Position numbers and translations under genes: made by a program
Notes under the pieces: model-generated
The model's database searches: none
Seen by the model: the letters and a program-made list of their open reading frames with translations, nothing else
Told to the model about the DNA's origin: nothing
NCBI GenBank assembly: GCA_021160355.1
Contig: JAGHCS010000266.1
Coordinates: 1 to 27,701 of the forward strand
Length of the DNA: 27,701 nucleotides
Direction of reading: 5' to 3'
Origin: Candidatus Cloacimonadota bacterium
GTDB lineage: Bacteria > Cloacimonadota > Cloacimonadia > JGIOTU-2
In this document: piece after piece, positions 1-6,377 of the stretch
Layout: each line of letters opens with the position of its first letter
How positions within the stretch are numbered: the stretch's first letter is position 1

Positions 1-40
1 AAAAAAAAGATTCGTCTTCGAAGATTATATTTTAGTATAA

Positions 41-94
41 TTTGACATTTGGATTTTGTCATTTCATTTGACATTAGGAATTTGGATTTAGAAA
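41..94. repeat. Degenerate 7-nt periodic repeat
   Basis: The stretch divides into near-heptads: TTTGACA (41-47), TTTGGAT (48-54), TTTGTCA (55-61), a 5-nt slip TTTCA (62-66), then TTTGACA (67-73), TTAGGAA (74-80), TTTGGAT (81-87) and TTAGAAA (88-94). TTTGACA and TTTGGAT each occur twice. It lies in the AT-rich region downstream of the 987-residue gene on the minus strand. There is no coding potential. I read it as a degenerate intergenic tandem repeat of unknown function. Confidence 0.6.
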
Positions 95-139
95 TTATTG
101 GTTTTATTATTGATTAATCTTTCTTGTTTAGTACTGCCT

Positions 140-173
140 GCCCTGTTAAATTTTCTTTTCTACTTAACCGGGC
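140..173. repeat. Imperfect inverted repeat downstream of the receiver/ATP-grasp gene
   Basis: GCCCTGTTAA (140-149) pairs with TTAACCGGGC (164-173) with one mismatch, leaving a 14-nt pyrimidine-rich loop. It begins 13 nt past the stop codon of the minus-strand gene, so it could be a 3'-end hairpin for that transcript. The flank that would follow it in the mRNA is not U-rich, so it is not a canonical intrinsic terminator. Confidence 0.4.
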
Positions 174-186
174 TGTCAAGGTTAGG

Positions 187-3150
187 TTATTTATAGATAA
201 CAGCTAATCCGTTATATCCGTCCATTTTGATGACCAGAGGATGATCGACTTGAATATGGAGAAAGTGTTCTGTTTTCTCAACAACCTTTTGATGTTTTAG
301 CCAATCCCAGTCCAGAAAATCAACTTCAGAATGATGGGATATACTAAAATATCCTGCATCCATTGACACAAGATTATGGAAAAAATGAGTTCCCTGTGAG
401 CTGTCAACAGCAAAATCTTCACTGCCTGTTTCAACAATTATCTTTGCCATATTGATGTCCATCCACTTCACTGGAATACCAAGGAATCGATCTCGTGAAC
501 CCCATCTTCCCGGTCCAATGAGAATATAATTTCTCCCTTCGGCTCTCATCTGTTTATTCAGTCCTGAGATTTCATCATGCATTTTTACTGTTTGCGTTCT
601 ATCCCATTTATCAGTATCAACAAAAATGACATCATGCACGGAATCCATAATGCCGTTTCCCATGCCTTTTTCAGTGTATAATACAAGTTCATCTTTGTTT
701 ATATTTTCAATATCTATAGAAATATTTTCCGTATTTATAGTAAGGGGTCTTATCTGCAGGACGTAGAAGGTAGGATATATTTTCTTTTTTTCATTTTTTG
801 TGAGGTCCACTGCAAACTCGATCTCTACGGGCATTCCAATCGCTTTTTCACCGATATCAAGAATTTCTTCTAAAATTTTTGCAAGAGGGAAATAATTGTA
901 TTTCAAGATATCTGCAAATGTGACAATTTTCGCTCCATTTTTTATCGCTCCATTCACGAGACGATTGTTTTCATAATCCCATGTAGATGTTGTATGCGAT
1001 AGTGTACCATGTTTTTCTACTTGGTTGATGCGCATTTTTACAAGAGTGACATCCTCTCCATCAAGGAGATTAAAAGAGGATTTATCCATTGCGACAGCAT
1101 ATAAAAAGTCTTGTGATTCCTTTACCTGTTCGTCAGGGGGAATGATGTCCATTTTCGGATGTTTAGGACAAAATCTGAAATTGCGGTCACCTTCGACAAC
1201 AGTTTTACCCAATCCGACTGCTACAGAGGCGACCCCATCACTGCTTTTCAGATAGGATACAGGATAGAAGTTATGAGATTGCCCAACACCTGAGAAATGG
1301 GGATAAAAGCGATCATCATAGTTTGAGCCAACAATCTCCTGAATGATCACAGCCATTTTTTCTTCTTCGACTTTATAATTGATACTCTCAATATAGGTAC
1401 GCGCTCCCTCCATATACGCAGATGAAAATACGAGTTTGATAGCATCACAGAGCTGCTGCAGCCGTATCTTTTTATCTGGATTATTATTAGGAAGAAAATA
1501 GGTTTGATAAATTCCTGCGAAAGGTTGAGACTGCGAATCCTCAAGAAGCCCTGATGACCGTACTGCAAGAGGGTATGAGATCTGCTCCACAATAACCTCT
1601 AATTTATTGATAAGTTCCTTAGATAAAATGCCTTTTATAAAGATTTCCTGAATTTCGTTATCGGATTTAGAAATGATCCACTCGCCAATTTTATTCCTTT
1701 CGATAAATGAATCATATTCTGAGGTGCCGATAATGGAGGTGCTTGGTAAAGCGATGTTCACTTCAGGAAATTTCTCTTCAAATTCCATTGTTACAAGAAG
1801 CGCATTAAGAAATGCAAGACCTCGCCCCTTGCCACCTAATGAACCCTCTGCAAGACGGATGATCTGATCCACTTCGGTGAGTGCTGACGGCTCAAAATTG
1901 ATTATTTTCCCGCGGGTACTATTTTTACGTACAGTTTGGAATACTTCGAGAAGATACTTTCTCAGTTCCTCAACATCGTTAAAATCCTCGATTTTTGCAG
2001 GAAGGATTTTCTTTGCAACCTGGATCTCTCCATGTGCAATCAACCAGCTTGAAAAATGGTTTCTCTCACCATGGTAAAGGATCGATTCCCCTTGTAGAGT
2101 TTCGATCTTTTGCTCAAACTCAAGCATCGTGGCTGCTCTTTCAACTTCATCACCTGCCTTGTTCCTGAAGACAAAATCGCCATATCCAAGATTATTTTTA
2201 ATGATATATCTGAGATCATGCAGAAGCGATTTTGAGGTCTTATTGAGGAAGTTGACATGCAGATTTTGAGCTTTTTCTTCGTTCTCAATATCTGAGGATT
2301 GCAAAATGACAGGTATATTCATCTGCTTTTTTTTCATTCTATCAATAAGCTTGAATCCTGCATTCTCATCCAAAATTCCGTTATTATAAAATTTCACATC
2401 CGAAATCACCGCAACCATGTATTCCTGGTATTTTTCTACTAATGTCACCGCTTCTTCATAGGATTGGACCAGTAATACCTTTGGGCGTGCACGCATCTTG
2501 AGACGTTTATTGATGTCACTTAGTTCTTCATTGATGAGCCGTTGTGTTTGCTTGAGTATTTCGGCATAGAGAAGAGGGAGGAACATGGAATAATATTTTA
2601 TCGAATCCTCGATGAGCAGAATAACCCGGACGTAGCCCTGCTTTGTATCATATTTCACGTTTTGAGCATCCTCGATCATTTTGATCATTGCAAGGAAAAG
2701 TTTTGTGTCTCCGTTCCATAAAAATACTTTATCTATATTCTTCAACTCGTCTTTGCTTTTTTCCACAATTGAGATGTCGGATTGCACGTTGAGAAGCAGA
2801 AGAATAGGCATATTTGGGTATTTGTTTTTAATGAGTTTACTCAGTTCAAAAGGATTTATCTCGCCGATTCTCATCATGGTAATGACTAGGTCAAAGGTTC
2901 GTTTTTTCAGCAACTCAAGAGCTTGCTTGCCAGTAGGCACACTTGTAATGCGTGGAGCTGTACTGAGGTTGAGTTGACGGTATTCACCAAATATTTGTTC
3001 AGACAGACGCCCGTCCTGTTCGAAGATGAACGCATCGTAAAAGGTCGATACAAGCAGAATTTCTTTGATGCGATATTTCATCAGGTTATGAAAGTTGTCT
3101 TCGCCGAATTTGAATTTATTATAATAATAATTGAGTTTCGTAATATCCAT
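187..3150 (-). CDS. Tandem receiver-domain / PPDK-type ATP-grasp protein (PEP synthase-like, 987 aa)
   Basis: Domains in order: a receiver-like fold (about 30-165), a second receiver (about 174-325), a linker, a pyruvate phosphate dikinase N-terminal ATP-grasp domain (about 430-803), and a C-terminal domain (804-987). Receiver 2 keeps the key residues: E181/D182, phospho-acceptor D251 and K304. Receiver 1 has Met (M92) where the Asp should be, so it is probably not phosphorylated. The ATP-grasp part shows GGKGRG (439-444), RSSGLLEDS (531-539) and the closing QIRP (799-802). The swivelling phospho-His domain and the PEP/pyruvate barrel of true PpsA/PpdK are absent; instead there is a tail with GPGRWGSRD (about 879) and SSQGTHFFHN. 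PEP synthesis is therefore unlikely; ATP-dependent phosphotransfer controlled by a two-component signal is an inference. An AGGAG site 6 nt upstream of the ATG supports the start. No histidine kinase gene is adjacent. Confidence 0.8.
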   Translation of the reverse strand: MDITKLNYYYNKFKFGEDNFHNLMKYRIKEILLVSTFYDAFIFEQDGRLSEQIFGEYRQLNLSTAPRITSVPTGKQALELLKKRTFDLVITMMRIGEINPFELSKLIKNKYPNMPILLLLNVQSDISIVEKSKDELKNIDKVFLWNGDTKLFLAMIKMIEDAQNVKYDTKQGYVRVILLIEDSIKYYSMFLPLLYAEILKQTQRLINEELSDINKRLKMRARPKVLLVQSYEEAVTLVEKYQEYMVAVISDVKFYNNGILDENAGFKLIDRMKKKQMNIPVILQSSDIENEEKAQNLHVNFLNKTSKSLLHDLRYIIKNNLGYGDFVFRNKAGDEVERAATMLEFEQKIETLQGESILYHGERNHFSSWLIAHGEIQVAKKILPAKIEDFNDVEELRKYLLEVFQTVRKNSTRGKIINFEPSALTEVDQIIRLAEGSLGGKGRGLAFLNALLVTMEFEEKFPEVNIALPSTSIIGTSEYDSFIERNKIGEWIISKSDNEIQEIFIKGILSKELINKLEVIVEQISYPLAVRSSGLLEDSQSQPFAGIYQTYFLPNNNPDKKIRLQQLCDAIKLVFSSAYMEGARTYIESINYKVEEEKMAVIIQEIVGSNYDDRFYPHFSGVGQSHNFYPVSYLKSSDGVASVAVGLGKTVVEGDRNFRFCPKHPKMDIIPPDEQVKESQDFLYAVAMDKSSFNLLDGEDVTLVKMRINQVEKHGTLSHTTSTWDYENNRLVNGAIKNGAKIVTFADILKYNYFPLAKILEEILDIGEKAIGMPVEIEFAVDLTKNEKKKIYPTFYVLQIRPLTINTENISIDIENINKDELVLYTEKGMGNGIMDSVHDVIFVDTDKWDRTQTVKMHDEISGLNKQMRAEGRNYILIGPGRWGSRDRFLGIPVKWMDINMAKIIVETGSEDFAVDSSQGTHFFHNLVSMDAGYFSISHHSEVDFLDWDWLKHQKVVEKTEHFLHIQVDHPLVIKMDGYNGLAVIYK

Positions 3151-3243
3151 GAAAACTCCTGATTTTAGATAACATGATTACATTCAAGAAAACTCGAATG
3201 AGAAATTTAATGCAATTTATTTGTTAAATTTATGAGAATGGTG

Positions 3244-3307
3244 TCCGTCGAGGAGTGATTCTCGACTACTCAAACCTTGAGGTGTCAGGGACCATTCCCT
3301 GACACAA
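3244..3307. repeat. REP-like three-hairpin repeat, copy 1
   Basis: This 64-bp unit recurs at 4003-4066 with a single difference (T3278 versus C4037). It holds three consecutive hairpins: 3247-3266 (8-bp stem with one G-T pair, GTGA loop), 3269-3281 (5-bp stem CTCAA/TTGAG) and 3282-3305 (perfect 10-bp stem GTGTCAGGGA/TCCCTGACAC with loop CCAT). It sits 20 nt past the RAYT stop codon. This is the size and form of a REP sequence mobilised by a RAYT, and it could also stop transcription or stabilise the mRNA end. Confidence 0.8.
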
Positions 3308-3327
3308 TAGCAAGAAGGATGGTTTGT

Positions 3328-3876
3328 TTAAAATCCGGCTGTCTCAACATAGATAACTGAATGATCTTCGTATTTATAATTTCGGGCGCTTGAATATTTA
3401 TAGTCTTCGGGTCTTTTTACAAGCCCTGCTTTGACGGGATTATTATGGATGTAATTGAGTTTCTGAAGAAAGAACTCTTTGCTGTTTATGATGACATCAT
3501 CAAATCGATCGTTCCAGAATTTTCTCTTTTGCTTATGCCCCCTCTTTCCCGCATTTTTAAAAATTTCAAGATAATCAATTCTTCCATTATTTTTCAGGAA
3601 ATCCATAATATCCCACGCTGAATATTTCTTTATTTCTCTCATAATAGCTGAGATGGCGCCGGTTTGGTTATTAGTAGAAATTATCCAATGAAAGTGTGAA
3701 GGCATGATCACATATCCCAATATAGTAAATTTGTATTTCTCCTGATAATGCTTTATATTTTTGATGAGTATGTCGCTTATCTCATAATACGAAAATACAT
3801 TAAGATGATTTATTACAGTAGTGGTGACAAAAAAACAACTTTCGTCCTTGAAATATGATCTTCCTCTTAATGACAT
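3328..3876 (-). CDS. REP-associated tyrosine transposase (RAYT, Y1_Tnp/TnpA-REP family)
   Basis: A 182-residue single-domain HUH nuclease related to the IS200/IS605 TnpA enzymes, which cut and join single-stranded DNA at hairpins through a 5'-phosphotyrosine. Visible motifs are the metal-binding HUH pair in MPSHFHW (H61, H63) and the family-typical NYIHNNPVKAGLV segment, whose Y142 is the candidate catalytic tyrosine, followed by the DYKYSSARNY tail common to RAYTs. The length is normal for a complete RAYT, and no frameshift or stop interrupts it, so it may be functional. It stands alone between two minus-strand genes and is flanked by REP-like palindromes, its likely substrates. The upstream palindrome at 3891-3910 lies 15 nt before the start codon and could also affect its own expression. 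Only a weak GAGAG stands as a ribosome site. Confidence 0.93.
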   Translation of the reverse strand: MSLRGRSYFKDESCFFVTTTVINHLNVFSYYEISDILIKNIKHYQEKYKFTILGYVIMPSHFHWIISTNNQTGAISAIMREIKKYSAWDIMDFLKNNGRIDYLEIFKNAGKRGHKQKRKFWNDRFDDVIINSKEFFLQKLNYIHNNPVKAGLVKRPEDYKYSSARNYKYEDHSVIYVETAGF

Positions 3877-3890
3877 TTTTTGTTTCTCTC

Positions 3891-3910
3891 GTCAGGGAAT
3901 GGTCCCTGAC
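3891..3910 (-). repeat. Inverted REP-like hairpin upstream of RAYT
   Basis: A perfect 8-bp stem, GTCAGGGA/TCCCTGAC when read on the minus strand, with the same CCAT loop as the third hairpin of the 64-bp repeats. Its orientation is opposite to that of the copies at 3282-3305 and 4041-4064. It lies directly upstream of the transposase start codon. Confidence 0.8.
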
Positions 3911-4002
3911 GGCTCATTGAATAATCAATACAATTATAACAAACAATATAAGTCAGAATGAAATATTACATGCAATCTTTTTTTAATATTTGTAAGGTTA
4001 GT

Positions 4003-4066
4003 TCCGTCGAGGAGTGATTCTCGACTACTCAAACCTCGAGGTGTCAGGGACCATTCCCTGACACAA
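4003..4066. repeat. REP-like three-hairpin repeat, copy 2
   Basis: Nearly identical (63 of 64 bp) to 3244-3307 and in the same orientation. The hairpins are at 4006-4025, 4028-4040 (stem weakened by C4037) and 4041-4064. It ends one base before the stop codon of the minus-strand barrel gene at 4068, so it forms the immediate 3' end of that gene and could serve as its terminator or stability hairpin. Confidence 0.8.
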
Positions 4067-4067
4067 A

Positions 4068-5195
4068 TTATTTTTTCGTTAACACTTTCATCAAATCAAC
4101 TGAAATCATTATATCGGTCTTTTTCTGTTCAGCTTGCAAATCTCCACCCGGGGAAGTAGCATAATTATACTCAAAATAAACAACGCTATTGATATTGAAT
4201 TTTACCCCAATTCCAGATGTGTTGCCTTCCATGTGGCCTTGCTCGTCATGGTATTCACCACATCGCAAGAAAAGAGTGTTGAAAAACCCCAATTCATATC
4301 CGCAACCCCACTCACTGTCATAATTTCCAAGTTTTTCTGTATCATATACATAACAAAACGATACGTTTTCTTGAAGGAAATGTAGCGGTAATGAAATAGA
4401 ACTTCCGAAATTATAAGTTATCTTTCCCGCTATGCCAAAATGATTTCCATAAGGGAGCGGAATATCCCCTGATTCATATGGCATTTCACTCTTGAAAAGA
4501 TTCATTTGATAATATCCGGAAGTGACCTCGAATGTGAGAGATGAATTTGCCGAGTGCAAGCGTTGATGGTGCATGAAATGTCCTAATAATCCGAGCCCAT
4601 GCATGGTACCGCGAACAATGTCATGATCAAGACTATCTGAAACAAAAAAGGGAAGATTACTGGTAATATAGCGAAAGTCATAGCCGGCAGAAAGCGTAAA
4701 AGAATCAGAATTTCCGCTGTTATGAAGAAGGTTATAATGAAATAATTTTTTTGCAACCGCAAAACGTGAGCAGGTTTCATAGGAATTAAATGTGTCAATG
4801 AGATGTCCCTGTGCATCATATGCTTCTTGCTCACCATAATCAATTGTGGTTCCGAATTTACCATTTGCATTGATCATCGGTATCAGGATTCCGTAGTCAC
4901 GGTTTGAATAAGAAAGATAGGAAGAATTTAGATACATACCATGTATAATATCTTCAAACCACGGATCACGCGACCAACCCCAGCTCAATCCGTTATTGTA
5001 TGCAAGCAGTGCTGGATTACTCCAACTGTTCAGCGGATTATTTCCCCAGATGTATGCAGTGCCGGATTGATTCCCGAACGCAATCGTTGTTGCTGAAGGA
5101 TTGATCTCAGTAAAAATGCCAGTGAATTCCGAACCTGCGGTTAGGTGTGCTGTAAGAACAAACAGGGTCACTATTAAGAATAATTTATATTTCAT
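4068..5195 (-). CDS. PorV/PorQ-like outer-membrane beta-barrel protein (hypothetical, 375 aa)
   Basis: The reading frame stays open 17 codons further upstream, to 5246. I chose the ATG at 5195 because GGAGG lies 5 nt before it and the product then begins with a clean signal peptide (MKYKLFLIVTLFVLTAHLTA). After the signal peptide comes a segment with the small-residue and SNPALLAY pattern seen near the N terminus of PorV/PorQ/UPF0164-type barrels of the FCB group. The rest alternates aromatic and polar residues in short amphipathic strands, with many Tyr, Phe, Gly and Asn residues, as in a membrane barrel of roughly 12-16 strands. No enzymatic motif is visible. It does not end in the usual terminal Phe. 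The role is unknown: porin, or a structural or secretion-associated barrel. A REP-like repeat follows the stop directly. Confidence 0.6.
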   Translation of the reverse strand: MKYKLFLIVTLFVLTAHLTAGSEFTGIFTEINPSATTIAFGNQSGTAYIWGNNPLNSWSNPALLAYNNGLSWGWSRDPWFEDIIHGMYLNSSYLSYSNRDYGILIPMINANGKFGTTIDYGEQEAYDAQGHLIDTFNSYETCSRFAVAKKLFHYNLLHNSGNSDSFTLSAGYDFRYITSNLPFFVSDSLDHDIVRGTMHGLGLLGHFMHHQRLHSANSSLTFEVTSGYYQMNLFKSEMPYESGDIPLPYGNHFGIAGKITYNFGSSISLPLHFLQENVSFCYVYDTEKLGNYDSEWGCGYELGFFNTLFLRCGEYHDEQGHMEGNTSGIGVKFNINSVVYFEYNYATSPGGDLQAEQKKTDIMISVDLMKVLTKK

Positions 5196-5200
5196 TTTAT

Positions 5201-5206
5201 CCTCCA
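5201..5206 (-). promoter_or_regulatory. Shine-Dalgarno site that fixes the barrel gene start
   Basis: TGGAGG read on the minus strand, 5 nt before the ATG at 5195. It is one of the strongest ribosome-binding sites in the window. It shows that the upstream in-frame ATG at 5246 is not the real start. Confidence 0.7.
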
Positions 5207-5217
5207 ATAATGGCTTT

Positions 5218-5246
5218 TTTAAAGAGAGCAGGGGATTGTGTGTCAA
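5218..5246 (-). promoter_or_regulatory. Candidate sigma70-type promoter for the barrel gene
   Basis: Minus strand: a perfect TTGACA -35 (5246-5241), a 17-nt spacer, then TTTAAA (5223-5218) as a 4-of-6 match to the -10. The predicted transcript starts near 5211, just upstream of the GGAGG site. The placement inside the divergent region between the barrel gene and psuG fits. Confidence 0.4.
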
Positions 5247-5353
5247 GTAAAATGGGTGTGTCTGAGCTCACTCATAGTAGAAATTACTGTTAATTTTGAC
5301 ATATTTTTTTCTAATAAAGATTCTTTAATAAAGAAAAATGAAAAGATAAAACC

Positions 5354-6280
5354 ATGAAAAATTTATATTTAGAAATCAATCCTGAAATCCAGCAAACACT
5401 AAGTGAGGGCAAACCTATAGTTGCGCTCGAGTCGACAATCATTTCGCACGGCATGCCGTATCCTGAGAATATCAAAACTGCAAAAGAAGTTGAGCAGGTA
5501 GTGCGTGATAACGGATCTATTCCTGCAACTATTGCAATACTCAATGGAATAATGAAGGTAGGGTTATCGGAAAACGAGCTTGAATTTCTCGCAAAAAGTA
5601 AAGATATTCAAAAAGTATCCCGAAGAGATATTCCATATATCATTTCAAGAAAATTACATGGCGCTACAACCGTTGCGGCAACGATGATCATCTCCCAGCT
5701 TGCAGGAATAAAAGTATTTGTTACAGGCGGAATCGGCGGAGTGCATCGTGGAGCTTCAGAAACTTTCGATATTTCCGCTGACCTGCAAGAACTCACAAAA
5801 ACCAATGTTGCTGTTGTGTGTGCGGGGCCTAAAGCAATTCTCGATATCGGTCTTACGATTGAATACCTGGAAACTCATGGTGTGCCTGTTATTGGTTTCA
5901 AGACAAGTGAGATGCCTGCTTTTTATACAAGAACAAGCGGCTTTTCTGTTGATTTTCATTTGGATACGGAAAAGGAAATTGCAGAATTGCTGAAAGCAAA
6001 ATGGGAGCTCGGATTGCAAGGCGGAGCAGTCATTACAAATCCAATTCCTGAGGAATTTGAGATGGATAAGAAGCTCATAGATCGGGCTATTGATTCTGCT
6101 TTGAATGATGCAGAGAGGAATAATATTGCCGGTAAAAATATTACTCCCTTTTTATTGGATTCCATTAAAGAAGTAACAAGCGGAAAGAGCCTTATTTCCA
6201 ATATTGAATTGGTAAAAAATAATGCAAGAGTGGGGAGTAGAATAGCTTGCGAACTTACTTCTCTATATGATGAAGATTGA
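5354..6280 (+). CDS. psuG: Pseudouridine-5'-phosphate glycosidase
   Basis: PsuG reversibly splits the C-C bond of pseudouridine 5'-phosphate to uracil and ribose 5-phosphate; it acts in the cytosol in pseudouridine salvage. The 308 residues match the family length (about 300-315). Recognisable segments are ALESTIISHGMPYPEN near the N terminus (with the expected acidic residue E26), VTGGIGGVHRG (123-132), and VCAGPKAILDIG, where K160 is the likely Schiff-base lysine. D143 lies 17 residues before K160, the same spacing as the Mn-binding Asp and catalytic Lys in the E. coli enzyme. No pseudouridine kinase (psuK) or transporter lies beside it, and it is separated from the pyrG unit by 97 nt. A TTGACA at 5296-5301 could be a -35, but I see no convincing -10. 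The ribosome site is weak. Confidence 0.95.
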   Translation: MKNLYLEINPEIQQTLSEGKPIVALESTIISHGMPYPENIKTAKEVEQVVRDNGSIPATIAILNGIMKVGLSENELEFLAKSKDIQKVSRRDIPYIISRKLHGATTVAATMIISQLAGIKVFVTGGIGGVHRGASETFDISADLQELTKTNVAVVCAGPKAILDIGLTIEYLETHGVPVIGFKTSEMPAFYTRTSGFSVDFHLDTEKEIAELLKAKWELGLQGGAVITNPIPEEFEMDKKLIDRAIDSALNDAERNNIAGKNITPFLLDSIKEVTSGKSLISNIELVKNNARVGSRIACELTSLYDED

Positions 6281-6339
6281 GCTGAAATTCATCCAGAAAT
6301 ATAGAATCTGAAAAAAATGAATAAAAATTTCTAATCCTC

Positions 6340-6370
6340 TTGACAAAAGAAATTTCTACATTGGTATTTA
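6340..6370 (+). promoter_or_regulatory. Candidate promoter giving a leaderless pyrG mRNA
   Basis: TTGACA (6340-6345), then TG-G-TATTTA with an extended -10 (TATTTA 6365-6370, 19-nt spacer). Only 7 nt separate it from the pyrG ATG at 6378, so the transcript would begin at or next to the start codon. No Shine-Dalgarno sequence precedes the ATG. Direct repeats AAATTTCTA (6325-6333 and 6350-6358) bracket the -35. Confidence 0.4.
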
Positions 6371-6377
6371 CACGCAA

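Larger units (their letters stand above)
3244..3910 (-). mobile_element. RAYT/REP-like module
   Basis: A REP-associated tyrosine transposase gene is bracketed by the same CCAT-loop palindrome in opposite orientations: 3282-3305 on the downstream side and 3891-3910 on the upstream side. A further full 64-bp unit lies outside it at 4003-4066. This inverted-REP arrangement around a RAYT is typical of such modules. I see no target-site duplication or classical insertion-sequence end. The outer limits are therefore approximate. Confidence 0.6.

Noticed and set aside
187..3150. Complete PEP synthase or pyruvate phosphate dikinase
   Set aside because: The GGxxSHxAI-type phospho-His domain and the PEP/pyruvate barrel are missing; only the ATP-grasp part is present.
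3244..4066. Repeats around the RAYT as a CRISPR array
   Set aside because: There are only two full copies 759 nt apart with a gene between them, and no regular spacers or cas genes.
5196..5246. Upstream in-frame ATG (5246) as start of the barrel protein
   Set aside because: It would put 17 polar residues before the signal peptide, has no ribosome site, and overlaps the predicted -35. The internal ATG has GGAGG at ideal spacing.
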